The notes beneath the pieces are model-generated. The model saw nothing but the letters and a program-made list of their open reading frames with translations. It did no database searches and was not told the origin of the DNA. A stretch of DNA of 64,000 nt, taken from contig CM022378.1 of assembly GCA_011800155.1 (NCBI GenBank), forward strand, positions 372,001 to 436,000, read 5' to 3'. The position numbers and the translations under genes were made by a program. This document shows positions 31,519-42,852 of this stretch, piece by piece (position 1 is the first letter of the stretch; each line of letters begins with the position of its first letter). This stretch comes from Flammulina velutipes. Lineage: Eukaryota > Basidiomycota > Agaricomycetes > Agaricales > Physalacriaceae.

Positions 31519-32424
31519 CTACCAACCAAAGATCAAATCTGACACCTGTCCCAAAACACCCTTCTGACCCGCAGGGCCTGCAGGAGCCGGCGCTCCCGCA
31601 GCGACCGGACCCACAACACTCTGCCTAGGCGTAGTTGACGCCTGCGCCCTAAAGACAGACGACGCCGGCCCAAGTCGTATAGGCGTCCCAATACTCTGCT
31701 GCTGCGGCTGCATCGTCGGCGGATCCACATCCATCGAGTTCCCAAACGACGGCGCGCGCTGAACCTGGCTATGCCCCTCCGCCCACTTGACACCGACCAT
31801 CCACCCGCCCCGTCCGCCAATGACCTCCCCGTCCCGACGGACCGCGCGCCCCGCGTCCCCGGCGTTGCGGAAGCCTATACGGAAGCAGTTGGAGATGTCT
31901 GGGTTGAGCTCGGGCTCGGTCGTAGCGCCTGGCGCGGAGAGGGAGGCGAAGAAGTCGACGGTGAGGGTGTATTTGTCGGGTGGGTAGCCGTAGACGATTA
32001 GGTACGTCGTTTGGTCAGCGTCCGGGGCGGGTGTCACAGGTGGACGGGGGGTACGACGAGGAGTGAAGGAGGAGGAAGAGGCCATGGAGGAGGAGAGGTC
32101 GTTGAGACTGAGCATGGGTGGCGCGTCTTCGTCCTCTTGCGCGTGTGCGCCACTGGATGGGCCAAACATGCTGTCCATACCAAAGTGGGCCTGGTCGTCG
32201 CCTTTGCGTGGTATCTTGGCTTTGGAGGGTATAATGGGAAGAGTCTCCGAGTCGTTGCCTTCTGGAGGAGAGGAGGAGGTCGATGAGGAGAGCATATACC
32301 CACTGCGGTACGACGTCGAGGCGTTCATGGTGGTCGAAGACGTTGACTGGTTGAGGGGCGTCGACGTCGACATGCCTGCGACGCTGAAGGAGAGCGGCTG
32401 GTGGTGCGCGTGAGACGCGTACAT
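31519..32424 (-). CDS. NUP53: Nucleoporin Nup53/Nup35 homologue
   Basis: A single 301-codon exon. The N-terminal ~130 residues are Ser/Thr-rich and disordered. Residues ~138-215 form the RRM-like Nup35-type domain (TYLIVYGYPPDKYTLTVDFF, NCFRIGFRNAGDAGRAVRRD, MVGVKWAEGHSQ). The protein ends LGQVSDLIFGW, the C-terminal amphipathic helix with terminal FGW that anchors Nup53-family proteins in the nuclear membrane. It is a linker nucleoporin of the inner ring, binding Nup170/Nup155 and Nic96/Nup93 in the family. The first Met (32424) is used; an inner Met 17 residues on is also possible. This is one of the clearest host genes here. Confidence 0.88.
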   Translation of the reverse strand: MYASHAHHQPLSFSVAGMSTSTPLNQSTSSTTMNASTSYRSGYMLSSSTSSSPPEGNDSETLPIIPSKAKIPRKGDDQAHFGMDSMFGPSSGAHAQEDEDAPPMLSLNDLSSSMASSSSFTPRRTPRPPVTPAPDADQTTYLIVYGYPPDKYTLTVDFFASLSAPGATTEPELNPDISNCFRIGFRNAGDAGRAVRRDGEVIGGRGGWMVGVKWAEGHSQVQRAPSFGNSMDVDPPTMQPQQQSIGTPIRLGPASSVFRAQASTTPRQSVVGPVAAGAPAPAGPAGQKGVLGQVSDLIFGW

Positions 32425-34466
32425 CGTCGTGGTCGTCGTGGACGGTGGTGGTCAAAGATCAAAGGCTGCCTACTCCCAAAAAAGTCGCGTCTGCTCTTTC
32501 GGGTCATACTTTCCCACGGTAGGTTTACGCCACCGTGACTCGGCTTCTACAACGCACATTGCTAGAATGTATTTCTTTACTTTATCAAACTGAGTCGACC
32601 AATATAATCAAGCATGCATCAAAACTAGTCCTCTCCCGATTTGAGTGGTGATGCATATGAGTGCAACGTAGAATGTAGAGCTCAATCTCGCTTTGTTCCT
32701 AGCTCCATTTCAGAGGCTTCAAGAAAGAAAAACTTTGCGGAGAAGAGGGATTCGAACCACTCGATGTTCTCTTGCTCACAAGACCAATATTTGAAGGAAG
32801 AAACTTGAAACTCCACCTACCCCCTTGCAATGCTAGCGCTCTCGTACATCTGACCGTGGGATCTCTGCTCTTTGAAATCTAATTAAAGTTTGTCAAGCAC
32901 TTCACCAGGAAGAACAACGACAATTAACGCAAGCCCTTGTATCTCCATCCATACGGCGGATACCACACGGCCAAATATGAAACGTAAATATCGCGGCAAT
33001 TGGCATTTGTGTGGCGAGCCTAGTTTTCGTCACCCTCCCCGTACGATTTCTTCCCCTCCTCCAATATAGTACTTTTGGCGGCCCATTCGTAACGTGTCCA
33101 CCTCTTTCAGATTATCCTTAAAACGGGATCCGGAACAATTGTTGCTTGGAATGACTAGTAGTAAACTCATTCAGCGCAGCTATGAGACATAGTGTTCTGA
33201 TCTCTATTCTCGCTGGCAATGAATACCGCGTGCTGCGCTGACTGGAATCAAATGCGTCTGCTTCGTCCAGTGCCTTTCGATATCCGAGGATCAGCTCGCT
33301 TTGCCACTCACAGTAATGGGCTCGTCAATTTCGATCCCAAAAAATTCTAGCAGGCGAGTATGATTTACCATATAAAGGGCGTGAACGTTTGGACTGCAAT
33401 AGATATGTATATGGGTGCCCTCAGTTGTGGTGCTTACTGTGGGAATATGTGTTCCACGTACGAATTCGGCTTTCCCCGGGCTCTTTCCTTGCATGATCCA
33501 TCACTCAGCCTATCAGTATCTTTCCAACTATATCGTTCTCCTGGTCAAAGGAACCGCGGCCGAATCAGCTCCCACTCTATGTTCAATTGACCATGCTTTT
33601 TACTTCCAGCCATCCGGAATCTAGCAATCATTTGAACCCTCCAACATAATCCCTATGCAACCTGGTGCGACAGCTTTGCGAACGTACGAACAAGAGGAGA
33701 GGTGATCCAACAACCAAGTCTTTTGGTATGTTTCCAAGATTGAACGCTGTGTACAAGCTAATCAGACATGCCAGACTCGCGTCAAGAGGCTGCATGCTTA
33801 GAGCAGACCGCGAAAAGCGTTTGCCAAGCTCCAACGCTGGGTGTATGACTGTCTCTACTCTCAGCAGTGGTTCACCGGACACGATGAAGAATACTTCGTT
33901 CGTTTCAACCGTCTTTGTATGTTCGCCGTGAATCGACTGTATATCCTAGCTAACCGAATATATCCAGCATCGAGTCTCCTACACTTCAACGATGATCACC
34001 TAATGCGTCGAGGAAGACGGCTCAGGATGGAATTTAACGTGTCCCTCCTCCTCTTTACAATCATACACGTCGTTGGAGACGCCCGTCCCACGTTGAAGAT
34101 AGCAAGGCAGCAATGAGATGAGCGTGCGAGGGATCTGAGATGTCGGCCGGGAATGAACGAGTATGTCTCAGTATCACTATCGAATGCCGTGCGCTAACCT
34201 AGCATAGGTTGATGCAATTCACCTTATTCCTCCCATGTACCACTTCCTACTGGCCAGATTCCAAATCCTACCAACACAGCTCCGCCCGATTCACAATGCT
34301 CCCTCACCCGCAGCCTGAGCGTTGGAAATCCTGACCTCGTATCGTCGTTCTGAATACCGGCCAATCATTCAACAATATGTCCTCCTCTTTCCTGGCTGGC
34401 GAGCGTTCACCGTAGGGTAGTCAAGCCGCGGGAGGCATAACAGTGCCTAGACGAGCGTGCGAGGGA
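32425..34466. other. Gene-poor 2 kb with decayed coding fragments
   Basis: No complete gene. A 3' half of a tRNA-like sequence sits at ~32745-32800 (-) without an acceptor partner. Plus-strand frames at 33665-34116 contain QQWFTGHDEEYFVRFNRLC-like sequence without start or splice support. A segment at 34127-34205 (GCGTGCGAGGGATCTG, then an intron-like GT...CTAAC...AG) is a diverged copy of the retrotransposon's own target (34452-34471 joined to 63118-63178), so the region may be a broken tandem gene. Confidence 0.4.
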
Positions 34467-34471
34467 TCTGG

Positions 34472-34639
34472 TGTAAAAAGTAACCCTTAGTTCAGACCGT
34501 AGAACTTGAATCGCAATAGATTCGGAAAAGTTTCTACAGTAAAGACATGAGGGTAAAAGACGACGTTGTAAAACGTCGAACTAGTACTTAAAAGGTAATA
34601 TTACGTAAATACGGTCCGTAAGGGGGCGAATCCCTTACA
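34472..34639 (-). repeat. 3' LTR (168 bp) of the chromovirus
   Basis: Same sequence and orientation as the 62950-63117 copy, and directly preceded on the element strand by a G-rich polypurine tract. Confidence 0.93.
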
Positions 34640-34647
34640 TACCCCCC
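34640..34647 (-). promoter_or_regulatory. Polypurine tract
   Basis: On the element strand GGGGGGTA abuts the 3' LTR start TGTAAGGG. This is the usual priming position for plus-strand DNA synthesis. Confidence 0.7.
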
Positions 34648-34799
34648 GCTAGATTGCCTCCAAGGCATCTAAACCATAAAAGGGAGTGAGTATGAATAGG
34701 TAAACATAAGTAAGGACAGTGTATCGGAAGGGGAGTAACGGTAACGGAATCAATCACATAAGAAACGAACTCAACATAAAGAACAATTCACCAGACGTA

Positions 34800-36856
34800 C
34801 TACTCGTTAAGCGACATGTTCTCCATCTCCTCGACAGTAGATCCAACCGCTCCGCCGCCGTGATCAGACGTGATCTCGGTGGCAACGACGGGAGCGAACA
34901 GACCAGTCTCCTTGGATTGCAGATAAGTGTCCTGACGACAGTGGACTATCACGGGGTCCTGTCCCAACAATATCCACGACTCGCTATCTCGAGCGAACCG
35001 GTCATACGTCTCTTCTCCGTCACGGGGACTAAACTCTTCGCCCTCGATGATGCCAATGATAGCTTCCTTGTCACGGGGTAGAAGAACGATCCAACCATCC
35101 CACGCGGGCGGAATGATAATGGGTCCATGAGCATCAAGAAGCCTCAGACGATCGCTATCCATGGTACAGAACATCTCATGGAGGGGCTGGCCAACCGTTG
35201 CTCGCAGTCCGAAGTCCATCTGACGGATGGCGAATACGGAAGCAGGCGCCAAGTGCTCGACAGTAAGCCCACATTGGTACAGTGTACGCGCAATCCAGTC
35301 TTCATTGATGACGGAATTAGCAGTCAGGGTTGGTCGACGAAGAGCCACGGAATGGGGAGGAGGGTAAGTTAGAACCTCTGATGGTCGACCAAGCAAGATC
35401 ATCTCCTTGTTGAACTCCGAGATGCGTTCGAGGTACAACGACGGGCTAGCTACCATGCGCATAAAAAACACGTTGTAAACTTCCTGCATGACGGAGTCGA
35501 TTGCGTTACCGTTGGACAAAACAGGAGTGAGGGACGACCAGATGATGTACCCCAATAACGACGGTGTGTATAGGCGTAGCGCAGTATCGACGGCCAGTCC
35601 TGGGATAAAATTGCGCGTCCCAGGTCCGTGGTACGCCACAAGGTAACGGGCCATATCATAGGTGGATCGAGGGCCCGAATAAACAGGCATTGACGAAGGG
35701 AGTACCTCGGCGCAAAACGAAGGAATATGGATGCGGCTAGTAACGGTAGGGTCCTGAATAGCGGTGTTAACAAGTGCGTGGTTGCTGGGATCGACTATCC
35801 AGCGAACGGCTAGGGCGGTGGTGATGTCGATACATTCAGGAATAATGCGGAAGCTGACGTAGTACATATTCAACATAGCAATGACCTTGTAGTTGACTTG
35901 GGCATGAGTGGGATTGTCGGCTATCCATTGAACACCAGCGTAGAATTCGGCGGGCGTGCGGGGAAAGAAGTGAGGCCACCAGTACAGCGGCTTTTCCCCG
36001 GAATTCCGAGTATCGTCGATCCATGGTCTGCCGTTAGCCTTCATCGCACGAATGAATCCCGCGTTCCCGAATTTACCGCAATACCCGATGTTAAGGACGG
36101 GGTGGACATAGATACGGGTCTCAACCATCGCTCCACCCCAATGGTTCCATCGTTCTCGTTTTCCGTCGATAGTGACGAACTCGAGGATAGGGTTGATCAT
36201 ACCCGGGTCATGGGCGAATGGACTAGTGGTGAAATCAACGTTGTCGGGGACAAGGGGAGTAAACCTATTAGTCCCAGGATACCACTTGTCCAGGAGACCC
36301 AAGCCAGCCTGCGTAGCAATGGGTGCGGCATGAGGAAGGATTCCACGAGCACGTTCCTCCCATTCCTCACACATCTCGATAAGGTTGACTTCCGGAGCTT
36401 CCCATAGAATGCTCTCACGGGATTTCAAGAAGGATCTATCGGGCAATGGCAACATCCCAGGTGGTGGTGGGAATGGTACAGTAGGAGGAACACGATCACG
36501 AGGAGCCCTAGTAGCAGTTTTGGCGTAAGGATTGAATCTGATTGGGGGCCTAACGGTACGGGTCGCTATTCATAGAATAAGCTCTCAGTATCTAGGTCAC
36601 CAAGTTACGCACTATTAATCAACGGTTCGGCATTCCCAATAGGTTCATCACTCCAGTCTCCCATGGCTGCACGGTCGTAGTTTTCGTATCCTCTAGCCAA
36701 GTACTCTTCAACGTTCTGAACAGCGTTGATGTCGAAGGCAACATCGGCGTCTATAGATCGTCAATCATTTGATCCCATCTCGGTCGCTATTAACGTACCA
36801 CTTCTCCCCTCAGTAGAATCGTCTCCAGGATTCTCAACAGATAACGGCGCGGACAT
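34800..36856 (-). CDS. Third, spliced ORF of the chromovirus, function unknown (~650 aa)
   Basis: Three exons with canonical introns: 36856-36799 (MSAPLSVENPGDDSTEGRS), 36751-36613 and 36565-34800. The introns are ~47 nt and start GTACGT and GTGCGT. The long exon includes RSFLKSRESILWEAPEVNLI, PLYWWPHFFPRTPAEFYAGV, YHGPGTRNFIPGLAVDTALR and PPAWDGWIVLLPRDKEAIIG. There is no signal peptide, transmembrane segment, envelope-like feature or known enzyme motif. It lies between pol and the 3' LTR, in the position where env-like genes occur, on the same strand as gag-pol. Introns in this orientation would be lost from any spliced genomic RNA, so an unspliced genome and a spliced subgenomic message are implied (inference). 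It could be a captured host gene. Confidence 0.75.
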
Positions 36857-36982
36857 CGGAAATAACAAGTCGCAGGTGAAAATAAACGAAAGTGGGAAAA
36901 AGCAAGCAAGAAAATCTAATCCAGCGGAGAGACTCCATTAAGAGACATCCCGTCCCGAGGCACCGATCACGGAGCGGTAAAT

Positions 36983-39900
36983 TCAATGTTTAGCCAACGA
37001 TCTTGGATGCTTCACACCCTGCAGATCTAGATATACCTGCAGAGCCTCAAGATCGCGCGCTGTAGCTAGTGGTTCCCACGTTGTGTCACCATCGGTCCAT
37101 CGGATATGAAACTCGATATCCTTGCCAATCCACCTATGTCCCACAACTTCACTGACGAATGTCTCGTCATCATCCTGTCCACCGAAATCATACGGGCCTG
37201 GCACACGCCGTTTGGGAAACATAACATCGTCGTTGGGTACGTGTCTTCGTAGTAAATTAACGTGGAAGACTGGGTGAATACGTCTCGACATCAAGCTAGC
37301 CGGCAGGTCCAACTTGTAGGTACTTGTTTCGGGGAACGCCACCAAAATGGGATACAGTCCTACGAATTTCGGCCGAAGCTTCTTCGTTCGTCCCTTAGGG
37401 AGGTTTAAATTTACAGTAGACAAATACACCATACACCCCGGCTGCAGCTCAGGATCAGCGACACGTCTCTTATTAGCATAATGAGTCTGAAAAACGCGAC
37501 TCGCTATAATACGATCATGTGCGTTCGCCAAATTGTATAGCGCCTGACGAGCGAACGACCGAATACCAGGTGGGGCCGGCGTCACGGTCCGGATCTCACG
37601 AATCATACGCGGCATGTATCCCCCGTTCAATTCGAATGGAGCATAACGTGCAGAACTCGTAACACTAGAATTAATTGCGAATTCAGTCATATCCACCTTC
37701 AGCAACCAGTCCTTCTGATCAGGTCGCAACTCCGAACGGAATATCTGTCCGATATTACGGTTCATTCTCTCAGTCGCACCGTCCGTTTGCGGATGGAACG
37801 ACGTACTCATCAACAAACGCGACCCAAGTATTCGATGCAGTTCCCGCCACCATTTTGACGTAAATTTCGAGTCACGATCACTGACCAATGACGAGGGGAG
37901 ACCATGAAGTCTAACAACCTCTCTCTGATAAATCCAGGACAATTCTGAAGCCTTCGTCTTAGTATGTATAGGTATCAAATGCACCATACCTGTCATCCGG
38001 CATATAATCACCCAAAGGTAGTTTTTACCCTTAACCTCAGGGAACGGTCCGATAAAATCCATGCCTATCGAGTCCCAGGGCCTCAATGGTACCGGTAAAG
38101 AATGCAGCTTCCCCGTTGGAGCCTTATTATCAGTCTTCGCGCGCTGACAAAACTCGCATGAACGACAAAAACTATCAATGTCATTATGGATCTTCGGCCA
38201 CCAGTACCACCTGCGCAAATACTCAGACGTCCTCTGTGTACCAAAATGACCTAGCGTATGATGAGCCTGATCCGCTATGGCACCCCGGATGGACTCGCCA
38301 TTGTATTCACCTTTGGGTAGGCATAAAACTTCGGTACGGTTATCAGTGGTATACCAAACTAAGCCATCTCTGACCACAAAATGACCATGATCATCCGGTT
38401 TTTCGATAATCTTCGACAACAAAGGGTCATGTGGCGTAAACTGTCGAACAGCCTCAAGAAACTCATCTGTGGGGGGTGGTAGCGGGGTAACGTTAGCTGG
38501 TGCATCAATCATATCCTTCACGGTAAAGTCTGTTCCAGCGTGAGATGCGAACGAACTAGGGGATGTTCCGTTTACGGTGGATGGGGATCCCAGCTCTTGC
38601 GCCGCATCACTTGCAGCCAATTCAGATGCTTCGATATCACGCAACTCCCTCAGTTCCCTCAACCGACCGCTCCGTCGCCGTTCCTGTGCAATCATAGCAT
38701 TTATTTCCACAGACCGCTCCTGCACCTCATCATACCGTTGGATAGGTAAGTCATGACCTTGGGGATCAATTCTAATATCCGCGCGAACATACTCATTTGG
38801 TGAGTGAGCCTCATCTGGAGTGTCATTCTCGTAGTAACGAGATAGGCAATCCGCGACCTTATTATTCTCTCCCTTAACGTATGTGATATCAAAGTCAAAA
38901 CGAGCCATATAATCGATCCAACGTAATTGACGCAGCGACAAATTTTTCTGTGTCTGAAAGAACTCCAAGGCCTTATGATCTGTAATAACATGAATGCGGT
39001 AACCAACCAGTTTATCTTCCCACTTCAGCAATGCTTCCAATATCGCCAATGTTTCCAACTCATACACGCGATAATGCTGCTGAGCGCTAGAAAACTTCTT
39101 AGACATGAATCCAGCCGGTCTACATTTATCCCACGATGGTCCTTGTCCCAGCATTGCACCAACGCCGGTCTGGGAAGCATCACATATTAACCAAATGGGT
39201 TCGCCGTTACTAGGAACTATAGGTCTCAGTACGGGAACTTTACACGCGATCTTCTTAATCATCTCGAAGCAACATTGATGTAATGGACGCCATAAGAAGG
39301 GATGTCCGTTCTGTACCATGGACATCAATGGTCCCGTGTATGCAGTAATGTCAGGTAAAAATGCCGCAATGTATTGAACTAGGCCCACAAACCTCTGGAT
39401 ATCATGGTAACTCCGCGGAGTACGCCACTCCCGTATCCGAGATAGCTTATCAACGTCAACGTGTAATCCGCTGGCGTCGATCTTGTGACCCAGGCAATCA
39501 ATAACGTCTGCATATAACTCACACTTCGGTCTACGAAGATACAATTGTTGGTGGCGCAATCGGCTAAGCACGACTTCAAGATGCTTCTCATGGTCCTCAA
39601 TGGTGTCAGAATACACAAAAATATCATCTAAATAAACATGGACATAATCACCGATGATATCACGAAATATTGAGGACATCAATCTCTGAAAGGTAGCGGG
39701 GGCGTTACAATCACCCTGCTGCATAACTCTGCTCAGGAACGTGTCTGACACAGTTACGAAGGCTGTCTTATGCCAATCCTTACGCAAAATACGGACTTGC
39801 TCGTAAGCATCTGAGAGATCAATCTTTGAACAGTATTTTGCACGCGCCACATCTTCTCTGATCAACTCCTGATCTGGAAGTGGGGTTACGTCCTTAATCG

Positions 39901-41068
39901 TATTATCATTACGTTGACGCAGGTCCACGACCGTACGTAATCTCCCGTCCTTCTTGCGAACACACAGCAATGGCGCTGCCTGCGTAGACGTCGCTTCCAA
40001 CCACCACCCAGCACGCAAATACCTTTGGGTTTTTTCTCGTAGCTCATCACGAAGTGAGTGCGGACAGTACGGGCGTCGATATATATATTGACGATTCTCA
40101 TCCACAAGGTTAATTTCATGATTTACATCTCGGAGAGGAGGCATTCTATCGTTGGGGACACCTTGCATCATGTCTTCGTACTCCGAATACCAATGCTCGC
40201 GGAGATGAGGAATGTCGTCCTCCGTGTACTTTGTCGCTTTCCATTTCCCTTTGGCAAGATTAGGCTGTAGTGGTGCGCGATAGTCTCTATTCCTGACACG
40301 ATTCTCATTCTTGACAATAGTCTCTCGGAGCGATTCCATCTCGTCGTTCAGCTCAAAGTCGGAGTCCACCTCCATTTTCATTAGCACCTCCCGGCGCTCA
40401 GGTGAGAATCTCGCGTTGGTGAATTCCACAGGTCCCATAACCTCCGCATCGATAGGTTGGAACATGGATCCCATTCCCGTGGATTCTGATACATCATCCG
40501 GCGCCTCAGGATATGTCTCAATAAAATCCTGGCGACAATGCATGGTGTACTCCGTCATCGCCCGAGCCATCGCTACGAACTCAAACGGCAGTCTCTCATC
40601 AAATATCAAATCCATTCCGTTCACAGTAGGGACCCTTCCAGCGAATTTATCAATTGGCCCATAACCGTCATTTTCTGCTTCCACCTCTAAATCGTGGTAC
40701 GCAGCTTCAACATCGTCATGCTCTGTCACCAAGTCCTCAACCTTCACTCTAGATGACGTCGGGACACAGTACGCCTTCTCCTCGGGTACTGAAGAGTGCA
40801 CAGCAGGGCGACTAGGAAGGCGCCCCTTCTGAGTAGGGGTTACATGGGGAACACGTGGACTCTCACCTTTCTGTTCGTTCTCTGGTTCATATCTCTGGTT
40901 AGTCTGAGTGGAACTATTACGTTCTCTTATTTCCTTATTAACATTGCGGTATTCCTCTTCAGTCATCATGATGGGCACGCCGTCTTCTATAGGCAAGGAG
41001 TGTTCCGTAATATTGTCATCTTCGTCGTCCGCATCCTCCACTCGGTGTTTGATATCACCCGAGTGTAG
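36983..41068 (-). CDS. pol: Pol polyprotein: RT, RNase H, integrase with chromodomain
   Basis: Open from directly after the UGA at 41069 to 36983; the first Met of the frame is at 41041. Counted from that Met, RT spans ~330-560 (SKIDLSDAYEQVRI; YLDD in VYLDDIFVYS near 473). RNase H lies at ~610-730 (IWLICDASQTGVGAML, YELETLAILEALLKWED, DHKALEF). The integrase zinc module is at ~925-970 (HHTLGHFGTQRT, FCRSCEFCQRAK). The catalytic core at ~990-1100 shows D in MDFIGPF, D in SDRDSKFTSKW and E in HPQTDGATERMNR. A C-terminal chromodomain at ~1290-1345 reads VVGHRWIGKDIEFHIRWTDG then TTWEPL. All catalytic residues are present. The chromodomain marks a chromovirus; such domains steer integration toward modified chromatin. 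Confidence 0.92.
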   Translation of the reverse strand, partial: LHSGDIKHRVEDADDEDDNITEHSLPIEDGVPIMMTEEEYRNVNKEIRERNSSTQTNQRYEPENEQKGESPRVPHVTPTQKGRLPSRPAVHSSVPEEKAYCVPTSSRVKVEDLVTEHDDVEAAYHDLEVEAENDGYGPIDKFAGRVPTVNGMDLIFDERLPFEFVAMARAMTEYTMHCRQDFIETYPEAPDDVSESTGMGSMFQPIDAEVMGPVEFTNARFSPERREVLMKMEVDSDFELNDEMESLRETIVKNENRVRNRDYRAPLQPNLAKGKWKATKYTEDDIPHLREHWYSEYEDMMQGVPNDRMPPLRDVNHEINLVDENRQYIYRRPYCPHSLRDELREKTQRYLRAGWWLEATSTQAAPLLCVRKKDGRLRTVVDLRQRNDNTIKDVTPLPDQELIREDVARAKYCSKIDLSDAYEQVRILRKDWHKTAFVTVSDTFLSRVMQQGDCNAPATFQRLMSSIFRDIIGDYVHVYLDDIFVYSDTIEDHEKHLEVVLSRLRHQQLYLRRPKCELYADVIDCLGHKIDASGLHVDVDKLSRIREWRTPRSYHDIQRFVGLVQYIAAFLPDITAYTGPLMSMVQNGHPFLWRPLHQCCFEMIKKIACKVPVLRPIVPSNGEPIWLICDASQTGVGAMLGQGPSWDKCRPAGFMSKKFSSAQQHYRVYELETLAILEALLKWEDKLVGYRIHVITDHKALEFFQTQKNLSLRQLRWIDYMARFDFDITYVKGENNKVADCLSRYYENDTPDEAHSPNEYVRADIRIDPQGHDLPIQRYDEVQERSVEINAMIAQERRRSGRLRELRELRDIEASELAASDAAQELGSPSTVNGTSPSSFASHAGTDFTVKDMIDAPANVTPLPPPTDEFLEAVRQFTPHDPLLSKIIEKPDDHGHFVVRDGLVWYTTDNRTEVLCLPKGEYNGESIRGAIADQAHHTLGHFGTQRTSEYLRRWYWWPKIHNDIDSFCRSCEFCQRAKTDNKAPTGKLHSLPVPLRPWDSIGMDFIGPFPEVKGKNYLWVIICRMTGMVHLIPIHTKTKASELSWIYQREVVRLHGLPSSLVSDRDSKFTSKWWRELHRILGSRLLMSTSFHPQTDGATERMNRNIGQIFRSELRPDQKDWLLKVDMTEFAINSSVTSSARYAPFELNGGYMPRMIREIRTVTPAPPGIRSFARQALYNLANAHDRIIASRVFQTHYANKRRVADPELQPGCMVYLSTVNLNLPKGRTKKLRPKFVGLYPILVAFPETSTYKLDLPASLMSRRIHPVFHVNLLRRHVPNDDVMFPKRRVPGPYDFGGQDDDETFVSEVVGHRWIGKDIEFHIRWTDGDTTWEPLATARDLEALQVYLDLQGVKHPRSLAKH

Positions 41069-41071
41069 TCA
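41069..41071 (-). promoter_or_regulatory. In-frame UGA followed by CUA between protease and RT (candidate readthrough stop)
   Basis: On the element strand the frame runs NELVRD-UGA-CUA-CAC (41074-41063) and continues without shift into LHSGDIKHRVEDADDEDD and pol. UGA CUA is a known readthrough-favouring context in eukaryotes. All other interruptions of gag-pol in this copy are explained by insertions, so this single stop may be a programmed one. A point mutation remains the alternative. Confidence 0.55.
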
Positions 41072-41249
41072 ATCTCGGACCAATTCGTTCGCCCTTGCCA
41101 TGGATCCCGCATCGTCGCGTCGTCTCATGCGATGGCGTTGAGCCACGTCGGGATTCACAGGAGCAAGTTCACCTGGCAACACTGCGTCCCCAATACGTAC
41201 ACATCTGTTGGCGAAATCAAGAACGACACCATGTTTAAGCATGAACGGC
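41072..41249 (-). CDS. Protease region, C-terminal part (right of the fold-back insertion)
   Basis: Resumes the protease frame after the fold-back element: FMLKHGVVLDFANRCVRIG then the linker VNPDVAQRHRMRRRDD and NELVRD, up to the UGA. It follows in frame from YDMLMGAP at 44110-44130 once the insert and one GAACGGC copy are set aside. Confidence 0.75.
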
Positions 41250-42495
41250 CACCCTATTAAGTAACCACAAACAGTTGTCCACCCATACCTTACAGGGGGC
41301 CGCATTACATTGTCTGTCTGTAATTGAGCAGTACTCAAAGGTGAAGCCACAACTAGTTGTCAATTCCCTTATGTGGTAGGGCCCGCCAGAGGGAGCAGCT
41401 CTGGGGCGGGCGGGCTGGTCCATATATGGATAGACATTGATGGGAGCAGCTAGGGATTGATGGGGAGGGGGAGGGGGAGCAGGGGATGGGGAAATGTGGC
41501 CACACAGAAATCCGGACCTAGGGATTGATGGGTACTGATGTCATTGATTGACCAGGGGAATGGGGGATGGGGATAGACAATTGTGGCACCAGGAAAATCC
41601 GGACCTAGGGTCTGATGGGAGCAGGGGATGGGGGATGGGGGCAGGGGAAATGTGGCCACAGGAAAATCCGGACCTAGGGATTGATGGGAACTGATGGGAT
41701 TGATGGGGGAGGGGATGGGGGATGGGGGCAGGGGGATTGGGGGCAGGGTACAATTGTGGCACCAGGATAAATACTGGGCTATTGCCAGGGTATGAGGAGG
41801 GTATGGGAGGGGTGATTGTAGGTTGAAAAATAAAATTCTTTCTAACTATCAGAAACATGAATGGGGGTGTGGCAGCTACTGAAACCAATAATAAAACGAT
41901 GTGTGGCGCATTTTTAATCGAGGAGCACATACCTCGGATCGACCTGGGGTTGTTCTAGATGTCTTCCTATTGAAAAATGAATGTGTGCAGCACAAAGAAC
42001 CATGTAAAAACACGAAGATTTGGCTGAGAAACAAGCAGAACATTATTGAAAATCCATCAAAAAGCACCAAAAAGGGAGCAGCACTTTGCCCTCGCTTGGG
42101 GGTGACCTGAAACCACTTGTAGGTCGTCCAGACACCTTTGGGGCATTGTATATGTCACTCAGTTAGGTCCCCAGGTCAACAGAACCCTTGGATATGATCA
42201 AAATGCCAAAAACCCGGACCACATAGCTTTGGGCCACACTATCAACTTGCCATGACCTGGGGACACCTTATATTCGAAGATATATGTATATAATGCTCTA
42301 ATCATGAGTTAGATGAAGTCTGGAGTGTGAAAAATGCGGTCAAAACCTGGGATATACCCCAAATAATGTCCCCCAAGAAAGCACACATACCATCAACTTC
42401 CCCTGACCTCTGGGTCGTCCCAATGTGTTCTATTATCATTATAGATGATGTATTAACACCCCAGAGGTGTTCCCAGTGTATCAAAATGCGAATAT
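41250..42495 (+). repeat. Left long inverted arm of the fold-back element
   Basis: Contains an outer unique ~170 bp, a G-rich part (41440-41790) with three to four copies of AAATCCGGACCTAGGGATTG, and an inner AT-richer part. Confidence 0.9.
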
Positions 42496-42852
42496 TCATG
42501 ATAATAAGTGAACCCATATTCACCCTTCCTCCTCAAGTACACCCATTGGTTCGCATATCTACATCTTTAGGACTGTTCTAATAGTCATTTAACATCATAT
42601 AGATGATATCTTGGGCCCCAGGTCATAGGTAGACCTCGAAGATACACCCCTTTGGTACATGGTGAGGATATGATCTTTGTACTAATTCTCAAATGTCCAT
42701 GCTCTATATTGAAGGGTGTTCAACCTGGGACATATTCTGGGAAGCTAAAAACACATTGTATGATGTTAAAATCAATAGTCCATCACTCAGATGTGTGATA
42801 GTTGGGGTGGTTCTTGGTGTAGAAGGAGGGGATATAAATTATTGTACCATTT

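Noticed and set aside
32740..32800. tRNA on the minus strand
   Set aside because: A T-arm (GGTTCGAATCC) and a variable-arm-like hairpin are present, but no acceptor partner for TCTCCGC or D-arm is found. At most a 3' fragment.
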